Of a DNA stretch of 64,000 nt, positions 1 through 12,289 are shown one piece after another (within the stretch, counting starts at the first letter, position 1; every line of letters begins with the position of its first letter). Source of the stretch: Chrysopilus asiliformis (lineage: Eukaryota > Arthropoda > Insecta > Diptera > Rhagionidae). Under the pieces are notes generated by a model. The model was not told the origin of the DNA. It worked only from the letters and a program-made list of their open reading frames with translations, and made no database searches. The position numbers were made by a program, and so were the translations under genes. The stretch is from assembly GCA_964034945.1 (NCBI GenBank), contig OZ035960.1, positions 49,021,002-49,085,001 of the forward strand, in the 5' to 3' direction.

Positions 1-460
1 TAAGTTCTACGAAAATCGTAGGTTTCCCTCAACTTTTGGAAAAGTGACGGTGGCTATAAGGTCCATATACAATTTCTTTTGAAAAAATACCATTTTTTGA
101 AATTTTCTAGAAATTAATACACTTTTATGAAAAAATGCATATAAACAAATTTATAGGAAATAAAATTTTCTGCATTTTTTGCCTTATGGATTTTTACGTA
201 TATCTAACGGTTCTCAAAATATTTTTTAAAAGAAAGTTTTTGAAAAAATACCGTTTTTTGAAAAATTCTCAAAACCTATGCACTTTTACATATAAAAAAA
301 TATGCATTTAAAAGAAATATAAATATCAAGTATTTTTTTCTTTAACGGTTTTTACATATCTTTAATGGTTCTCGAGATATTTGAAAAAATATCATTTTTT
401 ACATATTTTTTCCGAAACTAAATATTGCAGAGGAAAATTTTGTGTTGATCACAAATGATA
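1..460 (+). repeat. Dispersed repeat family J, copy 1 (left-truncated by window edge)
   Basis: The first bases (taagttctacgaaaatcgta) recur at about 24.26 kb. The later part, with TTTTTGAAAAAATA-type runs and ending near a TGTTGATCACAA segment, recurs at 30.9-31.3 kb and 45.3-45.6 kb. No coding potential is visible. It is a noncoding interspersed repeat of unknown class, called from internal homology only. Confidence 0.55.
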
Positions 461-480
461 TTTTATTATAATAAACGCAA

Positions 481-1693
481 GAGATAGACATCGGTTGTTA
501 TTCCTCTTTTTCTCTTGTTGGTTTAACTATGAAACCTTGATTTCCGGTCAGTTATTCTGTAAAAAATAAAACATAAATCACTCTTATCGTAAAGTGTCAA
601 TTCAATTTTCAATTATTCAAAGACTAAAAATTATAAATTTAAATGAAATATAAAAAAAAATTATTAACAAAAAACTGAAACAACAAAAAAATGATTAAAT
701 ATCGGGCTAAAAAGGAGTTTTTTAAACATATGCCAATACACTTTCTAAATGGACTCAAAAGAATAAAATTATTTTATTTGAGGGTTCTTTTTTATGAAGA
801 CGTTTTGGTGGTACTTTTTTGTAAAACAACCGGACAAAATATGCCTTGCAGCCTTAAACAAAGATAGCAAATATTTTATATTCGACTGAAAAAAACATGA
901 AAAAATACCCACACCCATTTACAAATATTGTAGGTGGAAGAGTTGATTTTTATCCATAAAATACTTTACGACAATTTTAGACTTTTCGGAAATTGATTAT
1001 TGCCGTCACACTATCGCTATATCGAGCGTATACTGTATTGATAAGCCCAAATACATCTAATTTATTACTCTAAATAAATATTTTAGCTTCAAAATTTTGT
1101 TCAGACATTTAGGTTTACGTATAAGAAAAAAATCCCCCATCTATATGATCTTTTCAAAAAATTGTTATATATTCAAAATACAAAAATATATTAACCGCTA
1201 AAAAATCACTTTAACCACAACCTGTTGCTTGGATTAGAACCATGAAAGAGGCAGTTTTCGAGTCAACATATGAAGTGCTGATGATTTTGATATTCTCTAA
1301 TCTTTTTCATAACTTTATGTTGAGGAATCGGCGAAAGCATAAGCATTAAAAAGGTGCATCAGCATTAATACAAGATGCAAGCAAATGCAATTAATTGAAT
1401 TTCCGGGAGTAATTTAACAGTAGTAGCCAAATGATTAATTTCCTATATGCGTTCACAAGGCGCATCGTAACCTAACGCTGGTATCATCAGGTCAGGTGTT
1501 TTTGATATCAGGTGGACACAAAGAGGATGATGACGATTATGGGTCTCTCTCTGAATTTGATTGCTGCACAGATATAGTTTGATGGAGTTGCACAGTGTGG
1601 GGTACTTTGGGATACATTGGCCCCATCACATCGCCACGCCAACCGACTCTTGGTGAACTTTTCATTGCGGGGCGTAACCTGGAAGTTGTACAC
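481..1693. other. AT-rich gene-free stretch
   Basis: No ORF above noise, no splice-linked exons and no obvious repeat end is visible. Between about 1.33 and 1.68 kb base composition is more balanced, but no recognisable protein emerges on either strand. Confidence 0.4.
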
Positions 1694-1695
1694 TA

Positions 1696-3049
1696 GGCCG
1701 GAGCGAAAAACCGTTTTTCTCGAATTTCAAATAGGATTTGGTTTTCTAGGTGCAGTTTAGGATAACAATTAGGTTCGTACATTTTTTTTTTTGAAAAGGT
1801 TAATATCTTCATCTACCACAAGCCATGAGAATTTTGAAAGATCAGATATTGAAATGTGGAACATTTTCCCCAAGCAGCATTTACGCCAACTGTGACGTTG
1901 GCTGTTAACATAGCCGCTTACGATATGGTTGACATCGTGCAAAACCCGAAAAACTGTTTCAATTGTATGGGGGAGGGAGAAGTAGGAATCCCATTATGCC
2001 CATTTAAAAACCTTTCTTCCTTTTTACGAAAAATTGATGTATGTTTATAAAATTTCAAGACTCTAGCTCAGTTGCAATGCTAGAGAATATGCCATATATT
2101 TCATAAAAGGTAGAAAATATATTTAAGAAAAACTTACTAAAAGTCAAATTTTTAGACCAAATCGGCGAAACCAAAGCAACAAATCGCTATTAAAAGTTGA
2201 GATCCAACGCAATAAAAAACAAATCCTGCAAGAAAAAGTTCGGAAGATCTATATTTTCAAAAAGAGTAATTTTTGAAAAAGCACTGCGCAAAATTTCGAA
2301 GGCTGAAAAATAAGGAAACAGCGGAATATTACTCAAAATGTATATGGAATTTAGTATTTCTATAAGATATACTCAAAGAAATAATAACAAAAACCTCCTT
2401 CCTATTGACAAAATTTGTTTTGTTGAATCTTAAGAATTTTTTGACAAAATTTGTTTTGTTGAATCTTAAGAGTAAAAGGATTGTTTGAAAAACAAAAATT
2501 TGTAAATATAACAATTTTTTGTGTAGTTTAGGTTAGATTGGAGTGGCTGCCAAAAAGGCACACTTAGGCCAGAAATGAGGCGTTGTTAATTTCAAAATTC
2601 TTTTATTGATGTAACAAAAAATCATTTGTAAGTTTATTTTTGTTAGAACAACAATTTTTCTTGTTGAATAAAGATTTCCCTCCAAAAATATGTGTTCCAA
2701 TTGTAATTTTTTTTTTGTGATTTTAGTAAAAATTTGATTAATTTAACAATAATTTTATCTAATAACCAATTTTTTCAATTACCAAAGAATAAATTTCCCT
2801 TGGTTAAAACTATTTTGTTGGCTGATATAGGAAATTTTTTTGTTAATTTAATAATAATTTTATCAATATGACTAACGTTTTCTCTCTGTGTATAAAATTT
2901 CAAGACAATCGGCCAAGTAGAAGCTAAGATAGGTTATGGTAGATTTAGATATTAAAAGTTTTCAAAAAAGTTTTACACACTTCGTTTTTGGCCTAAAATG
3001 GACGAAAAACCCGAGATGCTATTTGAAATTTAAGAAATTCGCTCCGGCC
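1696..3049. mobile_element. TIR element W (TA-flanked, 1.35 kb, non-coding)
   Basis: The left end TA-GGCCGGAGCGAA and the right end TTCGCTCCGGCC-TA form inverted termini, and homology continues inward (AATTTCAAATAG on both arms). A TA dinucleotide flanks both ends. The interior carries a mini-me-like segment at about 1.9-2.1 kb (ATGGGGGAGGGAG, then ATTTCAAGACTCTAGCTC). No transposase is visible, so it is probably a non-autonomous element. The superfamily is unresolved; a TA target site fits Tc1/mariner but is not specific to it. Confidence 0.55.
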
Positions 3050-3750
3050 TATGGTAGACCTTACTTTTTCCCATTTTTCCATGATATAATGTTGGTTACA
3101 GCTCATCTCATCGCTAACCGCAACGCGCAACATATCAACTCATCATAATCCCGGTGTTGCTTCTGATGGTGCTTCTGCCAAAGTTCCATGGGGTCATTCA
3201 TCTCCCTCGCATTTTCCATGTTTGTTTAAATGAAATTAGTTATTTACGACGTTGTTAAAATAAGTCAAATTTGTACAAAGTGCGTTCACTTACACCAACC
3301 AGCCGGTGAAGGTGGCAGCATGTATCTCTTCCTTAACAAGTTTTTTTTCCGTTTTACATATTCAAGTCGGAATCTTTTAACTTCTTCTTTTTATTTGCGC
3401 GAAATCGCCTTTTCAACTCAAAATTAAACACATCAAAAAATGTGTTTTAATTGGAGGCAACAACGATGTTTTACTGTATTTCAAATAACATAACACAACA
3501 CAGTGAAAGTTACATTAAAATAGCACAAAATTTACTCAAAAGAAATTATTTAATTTTTATTGTGATATCGTTTTCAAATTCTGTTTACATAATCTAAGAA
3601 ATTTATCGCTATAAATTTTTTGTTAATTTAATAAACGCGTTAGAAAATGATTTTTTACGAAACTATATAATGTTGTAGGAGACACACATTTCTCAAAAAA
3701 ATACACTTTCATTTAAAGTTCAATCTTGTGATTTTATATACATAAATCTA
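3050..3750. other. Gene-free interval
   Basis: AT-rich sequence with no supported gene. The small ORFs here have no recognisable domain. Confidence 0.4.
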
Positions 3751-4115
3751 AACATAACAAAAGCTATAATTGCCAATCTGGCAAAAAACGTTTCCGTTCG
3801 TATGGGGGGGGGGGGGGGGGTACCCCCCCTAATGGTCCATTTTTGCCCATGAACGAACTTAGCCTCGCATTTTACGAAAAAAGGATCTGCGTAAAATTTA
3901 AAGTCTGAAGCTCAATCCGTTCGCCCGTAATCCGCGGCACAGACGGACGGACAGACAGACAGACAGACGGACGGACATGGAAAATTCAATTTTTTTTTAT
4001 CATTCTAAACACACTGGTGTGTAATTCATTTTTGTGTGTGATAACGGGATCTTGGCGTTACAAACGGTAAGGCAAATTTAATATACCCTTTGGTTTCACC
4101 ATACGGGTATAAAAA
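3751..4115 (+). mobile_element. mini-me-like repeat family A, copy A1 (internally deleted)
   Basis: Family A starts AACATAACAAAAGCTATAAT and ends near CCATACGGGTATAAAAA. It has a central ATGGGGGGTACCCCCC motif and a (GACA/GACG)n tract, which is (GTCY)n on the other strand. A1 keeps both ends. It has lost the segment between two GCAA copies, so GCCAATCTGGCAA joins directly to AAAAACG. The G run before TACCCCCC has expanded to 17 G (3804-3820). The (GTCY)n proto-microsatellite is the hallmark of dipteran mini-me elements. Confidence 0.65.
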
Positions 4116-4211
4116 TTTGAAGAAATTCTGAAAATTGAAATCTAAAGTCATTCTAAACTTTTTTGAAATGTGAAAAACCCAAAAAAACATTAAATACACT
4201 TCCTTCTTAAG

Positions 4212-4505
4212 GATCAATGTTTGGCGAACGATTTGGCAGATCTTGGCCAACGCGGCCTTTCAAAATTTTAACTCGAGTCAAAAGAATCTTGAAACTGGCA
4301 ATGCTGATTCTTAGTAAACTGCAAATCAAAATTAATGTCGGATTCATTTAGTTTTTTTTTTTGGATTCTCTGATGAAAAATCAAATGTGTTGTGATATGT
4401 TTATCGTATAGAATTCATTTTTAAAATTCATTGAAATTACGAGAGAATTTGAGTATTCTCAAAGAATTTCCCATATTTTTGTCTAATAAAAAAAAGTTTT
4501 CATTC
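4212..4505 (+). repeat. Dispersed repeat P, copy P1
   Basis: This segment recurs at 8772-9045. Shared pieces include GATTTGGCAGATCTTGGCCA, CTTGAAACTGGCAATGCT and CAAATGTGTTGTGATATGTT. Neither copy has an ORF or clear inverted ends. It may be part of a larger degenerate element. Confidence 0.6.
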
Positions 4506-4634
4506 AAAACTTTTCATTCAAAACTTTTTTGAAATGTAAAGAGCCCAAAAAACATATCATACAATACACTTCTAGGAAGATGTACACAAAAAATCGAACC
4601 TTCAATTTCGAATTTTGAACTTCTAGCATCAAAA

Positions 4635-5230
4635 CCCCCTCCCCTTGCTAACCAACGCACAAACGAAACCGTTTTTTACCATTTTCTCGAAAACGGCGTA
4701 TCGTATCGAAAAACTTGATTTTGGAATATGATTTTACATAACCGTTCCATACAGCGGACCACTCCTTCTCAAATGGATTTTGTTTAATATAAATGTTGTC
4801 TGTCCTCATATAGAGTACTAGCTTGTAAACTTTTGAAAACATCGTATGCCTTCGGAACTAATGAAATTCTAACACCAGGTTTTCCATAGTTTTTAACAAA
4901 AAAGTAAAAGGGATCTATAATTATTGGTTAACTCGCAAAAAATGATATGTTTGTATGGGAGAGGTACAAAACAGTAGTTCTATTGAATTTTCATGTATGG
5001 AAGAGCTATGCAAAATCACAAATATCGTCTTTATAATATTTCCAATACGATGCACCGTTTTTGAAAAAATCACAAAAAAAACTGTTCAATTTGTATGGGA
5101 GGAGGTAGAGCAAGTAGGATCTTAGAAAAATGTGTAGACTATATTTCATTTTAATATATCATTAACATAACTCTAAAGTTTCATTGAAATCCGTTCAGCG
5201 GTTGTCACTTGAAACAAGAGCAAACAGACA
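4635..5230. repeat. Fragments of mini-me-like family B
   Basis: 4640-4830 is minus-oriented and has the CATATAGAGTACT end. 4900-5220 is plus-oriented and has the repeated TTGTATGGGAGGAGG and GATACGATGCACCG pieces. Both match blocks of the better preserved family-B copies at 7.1-7.9 and 9.4-10.2 kb. Degenerate and non-coding. Confidence 0.5.
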
Positions 5231-5318
5231 AAAATTGAACTAAAGCAGGGTTTGACCATAACTTGCATACATTTGTGTAAGAAGGAAATAGAAGATCTAT
5301 CGTCAAAATGTACATACA

Positions 5319-5775
5319 AACATAACAAAAGCTATAATTGCCAATCTGGCAATCATTGGAGACCCGTATGGTGATATTCGTATCAAAATTCGAACAGTTA
5401 TACCAAAATTCCACTTTGAAGTCAAACTTTCCAATAAGATTTTTTTAAATTTATTCCAATCGGATTTTGATGTATGGGAGTTTTATGTAGAATCATATCC
5501 TAAATAACTTTTGTTCTTGGACTTTTTTGATAAGATGCACCGTTTTTGAGATATTCACAAAAAACGATTTCGTTCGTATGGGGGGTACCCCCCCTAATGG
5601 TCCATTTTTGCCCATTAACGAACTTAGCCTCGCATTTTACGAAAAACGGATCTGTGCAAACTTTCAAGTCTCTAGCTGAATCCGTGCGCCCGCAATCCGC
5701 GCCACAGACAGACAGACGGACGGACAGACGGACGGACAGACGGACGGACAGACGGACGGACATGCAAAAATTAAA
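5319..5775 (+). mobile_element. mini-me-like family A, copy A2 (3' part lost)
   Basis: It begins ACATAACAAAAGCTATAATT and runs through GGGGGGTACCCCCC to an extended GACA/GACG tetranucleotide tract (about 5704-5762). It stops where element Z begins. The long reading frames here (VRLSV repeats or TDRRT repeats) are products of the tetranucleotide tract, not a protein. Confidence 0.65.
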
Positions 5776-5777
5776 TA

Positions 5778-6877
5778 TCCCAAGCAACCAGATAAGGCAT
5801 AATGACTTGGATTAGGGCGTGGTGTCTTAAAATTGGTCGTTACGACCACACCAAGACCAGCGAATCCGCCTTATAAGGCGTGATGCCTTTCAAGGCTTTT
5901 GCAGTGGTCGTCAAGCGGTCCGAGTGACCTAAATATATGCCCTGATAGTCTTAGTGTTCGAATGCCTTGTTTTGGCTTTCATGGTCGTAGTGTCCTCCAG
6001 ACGCCTTCATAGTCGTCCTGCCTTATAAGACCGACCTTCCACCTTTCGTCCACGAAATGTCTTATAGGGCATAATGCCTTTGAGAACACTCCAATGCCCT
6101 ATTTGAGAATGCTTCGAGCATGCGCAGATGAATATCTGCTTCGAGTTTATTTCTAGCATACTTCGAATATGCTTCTAGCATTCACGGCGCGAGCCGCCAT
6201 GACGTTCATCGAAATGGAAAAAAAAACATTCCTACTGAAAATTTAAAATCTGTTTTTAAAGCACAATATGGAAAAACATCGAATAAAAAGTAATTTTAGG
6301 TGTTTGGGTACACAGCATAACTTTATTTTTACAAGAATTTTATTGAAATCGAATAAAAAAGAAAATTCTTTGAATAAATAATTTTCAAATTATATAACTA
6401 AAATCGAGAATTGCTACGGCCCACGTAAATAGAGCTCCTGGCAAAACCGCTTTCTACGTAAACTTTAAATCGCATGTGAATTGTGACAATAAAATCCACA
6501 AAAAACCTTAACATCACCGTATGAAATTATTTTGAACGTTTTTTTCCACAAAATATATCCATTAAACTTTATGATTCTTGTCTTATCTTTCTCTCCTCAT
6601 GCGGCCTATAGAATAGAGAAAGACAAATAATGTCGCCAGATGAAATGTCAAAAAAATATTTCGTCATGGTAAAACAAGGCCCTATTTTGGCCTTCAAAGT
6701 CGTGAAGCCTTATAGGGCGTGAAATAGGGCACTTCGTGGTCCGGCGGACCTTCCCCACTGTCGACGACAGGTCGACGATAGTTCGACCTAGTGTCGACAA
6801 AGTCGTGGGCATTACGACCAATAGGGACGCCTTTGAAGACGAAGTGTCCACTTTACGACCTATAAGGTTACTTGGGA
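5778..6877. mobile_element. TIR element Z rich in GCCTTATAAGGC palindromes
   Basis: The left end TA-TCCCAAGCAACC and the right end GGTTACTTGGGA-TA are inverted and TA-flanked. Both ends are followed inward by many variants of GCCTTATAAGGC and GGTCGTTACGACC. The middle (about 6.2-6.65 kb) is AT-rich. No transposase is seen. The repeated subterminal palindromes look like transposase-binding arrays of a non-autonomous element, which is inference. Confidence 0.6.
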
Positions 6878-7125
6878 TACGCATACTTTGTTTGGAATTA
6901 AATTCTCAGACAAAAATATTCTTACAACAGTTCAATTAAGAACCAAGAATTTAAATTAAATTTGTTTTGTTTAAATATTCATTTTCTTCTGAGATATTCA
7001 TTTTATCGCGATCTTCCTTTCACATAAGAATTAATATGAAAAAAAATCTATTCCTATCAACTTTTAAAAATGTCTAACGTCAACTTTATTTTAATTCATG
7101 TACTTCAGTTCTTACCTAGACGGAT

Positions 7126-7886
7126 TTTTATACTCTATATGATATATCATATAGAAGTATATTAGATTTGGTATACCGATTGTAACGCATCGAATCAATT
7201 ATCGGACACGAAAATGAACCACACTTGGGTGTTTGGGATGACAAAAGATTCTGTCTGTCTGTTTGCCCGTCCGTGAACACCATAACTTCCGAAAGGATTG
7301 AGCTAGAGACTTGAAATTTTGTATAGTTAGGTTTCTCGTAAATGGCTAGACAAATGAACCATTCCTTCCCTCCTCCCCCATACAAGAGAAACAATTTTTT
7401 GCGATTTTCTCGTGAATTTTTTGCGATTTCCGTGAGTCATATTGACAAATTTATATTGGTATAATGTGCTTAGAATATGATTTTACATAACTCATCCATA
7501 CATAAAAATCCAATCGGATCACTGCTCCGCCCTCTTCCATGCAAATGGAATACTTTTTTCCTGTATTCTCGAAAGCTGTTCTTCGTATCGAAAAATTTAT
7601 CAAGACGAAATGTGTTTAAAATATCCAGTTGGACCACTGCTTCCGCCCTCTCCCGTACAAATTGAATATTTTTTTCTATTTTCTCGAAAATTGTGAATCG
7701 TATTGAAAAATTTACTAAGGTAAAATCTGTTTAGAATATCATTTTACATAACGGTTCCATACATCGAAATCCAATCGGACCACTTCTTTCCCCTTCTACT
7801 ACCCAAATGATTTTTTTTAAATAAACCTTTTGTCTGTCATCATATAGAGTATTTGACGATTGCCCGTGGCAATTGTAGCTTTTCTT
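7126..7886 (-). mobile_element. mini-me-like family B, copy B1
   Basis: One end has TACTCTATATGATATATCAT, the other AATTGTAGCTTTTCTTATG. The interior has the GTCTGTCTGTTTGCCCGTCC tract (GTCY repeats) and a repeated unit with GTATGGGAGAGG and ACGATGC motifs. The inverse-oriented copy B2 is about 1.5 kb away (9361-10183). Non-coding. Confidence 0.65.
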
Positions 7887-8771
7887 ATGTTTATGAATGC
7901 AATTACGACGATGTGATTCGTCTTTTTCGTATCTCCAAAATAGCGACAATAAAAATGATACGTTAAAAAAATCAAAGTGAGATACGACTTTTAAAAGATT
8001 TTCATCCACCTGTTTCCAAGAAGAGGATGGCCATAGCTGTAATTAACTAAATTCTTTATAAAGAATTCTCAAATAAAGTGTTTTAATGTCGTGATAATGA
8101 CCACTTGGTACACGTAGTTGAGCTCCAATGAATTCTTTTAATAAAAAACGACAGACTTAAATGAGGAATTAAAAACGTAGATTGTTTTTTTTTTGGAAGG
8201 AAGAAAATACCGTTGTCCAAATATTTCATTGAAATAAATTTTTATTTAGGCCATTAAATTAAGTAATCTTTGTAATTCAAAATTTTCTGATTTTCGATGT
8301 TTGTTTTCACTATTTTTACTTTTTATTGTTATTCCACTTAATCATGTATTTATGATCAAAAAAAATTAAAATGAATAAAGAAATATAAAAAAAATGTTGT
8401 TCGTAACAGATGTTATCGGTAAAAATCATAAAATAAAAGAGTGTCCAAATGAACGATAAAATGTTTATTGATTTTCCTGTTTTTAGGTGCTCGCATTTAA
8501 AGTTTTTTACTCAAAATTGAAGTGTTAACTGATAATGATGTCATAAATATTTGAAATTATTATTGCTATTTTTTATCATTGAAAAAAGTTTATATGGAAC
8601 TCTTAATAAATTACATGATTTAAAGCAATTAGAATTAAAAATCATGAAAAGAACCATTTCTCCTTCAATTGAATATGCACGAGCGCATTAAAAACTTTTT
8701 TAAAGCAAAGGTTCAACATTGATTTATTTCAGAAAAACATTTACGTTATATCGTAACTCTTGGCGAATGTA
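7887..8771. other. AT-rich gene-free interval
   Basis: No gene, RNA or clear repeat boundary is visible between B1 and repeat P2. Confidence 0.4.
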
Positions 8772-9045
8772 TAAGAACCAATGTTTGGGGAACGATTTGG
8801 CAGATCTTGGCCAACACGGCCTTTCAAAATTTTAACAAAAGAATCTTGAAACTGGCAATGCTTATTTTTAGTAAACTTCAAATCGAAACTAATGTAGGAT
8901 TCGTTTTTAGTTTTTGGTCATTTTCTGATGGAAAATCAAATGTGTTGTGATATGTTAGAATTCTATCTCGTTGGAATTAAGAGACAATTTTAGTATTCTA
9001 GAAGAATTTTCCATATTTTTGTCTTATAAAAAAAAGTTTTCCTTT
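8772..9045 (+). repeat. Dispersed repeat P, copy P2
   Basis: Direct-orientation homologue of 4212-4505, with small indels and substitutions. It includes GATTTGGCAGATCTTGGCCA. Function unknown. Confidence 0.6.
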
Positions 9046-9360
9046 CAGGTGCTTTCGGTACCCTAACAACTTTCTGGCCATAGCAAATTTTAGTTGTGAA
9101 AAATTGATTTTGAAATGTAAACAATCCGACATCAGAAGATATATGTATTGGTGTAATAGCAAGAAAAGTTAAAACAGCGCTGCGATGCAAAAAGTGTTCC
9201 CATGTTTTTCAAATATCAAAGAAATTTAGTTTCTTCGAATGAATGAAACCAAAACTCTTCAGTGTTTACGTTCTAAAAAGTGTTGTAATGTGAGTAAAAT
9301 TACGCTTTTTTCAATTACCATAATAAAAGAAAAACATAAACATAAGAAAACAACATTAAA

Positions 9361-10183
9361 AAAAGCTACAATTGCCAAGGGATAATCGTCACTACTCTAT
9401 ATGACGACAGACAAAATGTTTTTTTTTTTTTTAAATCATTTGTTTAGGAGAGGGGAAAAGGAGGAGTGGTCCGTATGGAAAATCATATTCTAAACAGATT
9501 TTACCTTAATAAATTTTTCAACAAGACTCACCATTTTCGAGAAAACAAAAAAAAGTATTCAATTTGTGTGAGGGAGGAGGAAAGAGAGGTCCAACTGGAT
9601 TTTGAAGTATAGGAAAGTTAGGTAAAATCATATAAACACATTTCATCTTTACAAATTTTTCGATACGATGCACAGTTTTCGAGAAAACAAGAAAAAAGTT
9701 TTCCATTTGTATGAGAGAGGTAGGAAGCGATTGGATTTTGATGTATGAACGTGTTATGTAAAATCCTATTCTAAACACATTTTATCTCTATAAATTTTTC
9801 AATGCGACTCAACGTTTTGGAGAAAATTGCAAAAAACTGTTTCTTTTATATGGGGGAGAGGGGAAGGAATGGTCCAATTTAACCCGTTCAAGAACTTAGC
9901 CTGGCCATTTATGGGAAACGTAACTATACAAAATTTTAAGTCTCTAGCTCAATCCTTTCGAAAGTTATGGTGTTCACGGACAAACCGACGGACAGACAGA
10001 TGGACGGACGGACGGACAGACAGACAGGCAGACAGATGAACGGACATGCAGAAATCAAAATCTTTTGTCATCCCTGACACCCTGGTGTAATTCATTTTGT
10101 TTCCGATAATTGATTCGATGCGTTACAAACGGTATACTAAATCTAATATACTCCTATATGATATATCATATAGAGTATAAAAA
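9361..10183 (+). mobile_element. mini-me-like family B, copy B2
   Basis: It starts AAAAGCTACAATTGCCAAGG with TCTATATGACGACAG close behind, and ends ATATATCATATAGAGTATAA. It contains several tandem-like blocks of GAGAAAAC.AAAAAA and TTTGTATGAGAG. The GACA/GACG tract is at about 9987-10035. Opposite orientation to B1. Confidence 0.65.
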
Positions 10184-10410
10184 AATTTCCATACCAGACC
10201 CTGAACAGATGTCATTTTTTTCTCTTTTGTGTGTTCCATTTGAATGTGAAGGCAAGAAAAGGAAGTCCACAAAATTCGAAAATTAAAATCTATATTTTAT
10301 ATAGAGATATTTTTCTTATTGCCGATCTCTTAATGTGTGTACCAGGAAATTTTCGGTTTTTTTCCTTCCTAGTTATTCTTTGCCTAAACTTATTTCGCCA
10401 GGCGGTATAG

Positions 10411-10922
10411 GGGCGAAAGCGGTTAACCCATCCGTACTTGCTTGATTTGCTAAAATTCAAGCTGACGCCGAATGTAGTCCAACCACGGCGAGTCACAGGA
10501 GATCTTCGCTCTCTATCAAATTCACCGTGACTCGCCTGCGTTCGGATAAGCACCGGCCAAAAATGTATATAAATTGAACTTTAGCCAGATTTCAAATTAA
10601 AATTTCATTTCGTGTTTGACAAAGTGTAAAAAAATATTTTTCATCACACATGCATCGAAAATATGACTTTCGATGCCTCCGTAGCGGGCCGAAAGTTGCG
10701 TTTTCGGCCCTAGGGGCGAAAGTAGCGTTTTCGCCCCTAGGGGCTAAAACGCAACTTTTGGCCGCTACGGAGGCATCTCAAGGCATATTTTCGATGCATG
10801 TGTGATGAAAAATTGTATACGCAACTCGGAGCGAGTCAACGATTTCACTCGTGTGATATCTGCCCTCGCTTCGCTCGAGCAGCTAACTTCACCACACGAG
10901 TGAAATCGTTGACTTTCGCCCC
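10411..10922. mobile_element. Compound foldback element
   Basis: The outer ends GGGGCGAAAG (10411) and CTTTCGCCCC (to 10922) are inverted. Inside, 10637-10703 and 10745-10811 are near-perfect inverted arms around a core hairpin CTAGGGGCGAAA/TTTTCGCCCCTAG. A second inverted pair (10834-10855 and 10893-10914, GATTTCACTCGTGTG/CACACGAGTGAAATC) lies next to it. GC-rich for this window, non-coding, and probably a foldback/MITE. Confidence 0.65.
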
Positions 10923-11873
10923 TTGTTGCGTAATATACTATTACGTAATTTCTTTTTGAAATTCTTATAAAACCAATCCCGAACTGAAGTAAAAACCGAA
11001 GAAAAATTATTGAGAAGCGTAAAATCCAAACGATTTGAAACGAATTTTTCAAATACAATATCTATACTTAAAATATTGTATGATGATTGCCTATGGGTTA
11101 TGGTAATATCTTTCAAGAATATAAATATTTCCATTGTCACGGATTGTTATTATTATTTACGCCTTGTCACAAGGAACGTTTATAATACATTATATTATTT
11201 ACATCAAAACCAAACCAAACTAACAAAACGTTAACGTTCCAACTTCCAACACGACATCATTGCACTGCGTTTGGGGTGAATTTGGCTTTTTGTATGCAAA
11301 TAATGTCGTCGTCAAGAGTCACTATCTCCTCTATTACCAACTGCTAGGCGAGTTATAATAGTTTCCCGATTATAAATTCCATAATTTCATTTCTTTTAGA
11401 TGTCACAGAGCCGACTTATGCCTGCCTATAGATGAATTTCTTATTATTTCTTAACGCTCAATCGTGGTAGACGCCTTGATTTTTCGTTCAAAGATAGGTT
11501 CAACGTTCATAGCTTTGTCTGGGGCTGCGTGAATAAATGTAAGATGTGTAGCTAAATAATTCTTTCTTCTATTTAAATTTTATATAAAAAATTGTAAAAA
11601 CGATTCCATTGAATGTCATTGACTTTAAAATACTTTTCCTTCTAGTATAGGCTAAACCGTTGCGGAATAAAATATTTAAAAAAAACTTCCATGACTGCAT
11701 AATGCAATTTTATTGTATATCAAATTAAATTTGCCTTTTCATTGTTTCAGACAAATTTGAAGGGAGGGGGGTTTAAAAACACTAATTGCAGAGTACTAGA
11801 AATTTGAATTTCATTTGGAAATTGGAAAACTCTGTTAAAAATTGATTTAATTTGTTGAAAAAATAATAGGTTA

Positions 11874-12196
11874 AAAAAAAACACTTTAAAAAACAAGTTT
11901 TATAACCTTATACACTTTCAAAATGCACTAAAAAGTAAAAAACAAGTTCAAAGTTTCACAAAAAATGTTTTTATAAATTGCGTGTTGTTGTGAAAGTATA
12001 AAGTGTGCTGCGTTGCACAGTATGAAACCGCTATTACAGATTCAAGAGCAAATGCAACGTCACACACTTTATACTTTCACAACAACACGCTATTTATAAA
12101 AACATTTTTTGTGAAACTTTGAACTTGTTTTTTACTTTTTAGTGCATTTTGAAAGTGTATAAGGTTATAAAACTTGTTTTTTAAAGTGTTTTTTTT
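11874..12196. repeat. Long near-perfect palindrome (134-bp arms, 55-bp loop)
   Basis: Arm 11874-12007 is the reverse complement of 12063-12196. By eye only one mismatch appears, near ATAAATTGCG against ATAAATAGCG. The loop also has partial complementarity (GCGTTGCA/TGCAACG). No flanking target duplication or ORF is evident. If transcribed it would form a long hairpin RNA. Confidence 0.85.
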
Positions 12197-12289
12197 ATTT
12201 TATACTTTTTAGTCTTGAATTAGCCTACCAAAAACCTCCAGAAAAGATCTTTCGCGGGAAATTTGAGCAAAAGGAAACTCACGTTATCT

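Noticed and set aside
3804..3820. G17 run (and G16 at 36188) as possible G-quadruplex regulators
   Set aside because: The first lies within a mini-me copy whose other copies have 5-6 G, so simple slippage explains it; length may also be assembly error.
5500..5849. Long frames with VRLSVRLSV or TDRRTDRRT repeats
   Set aside because: They are read-outs of the GACA/GACG tetranucleotide tract in a mini-me-like repeat, open in several frames at once.
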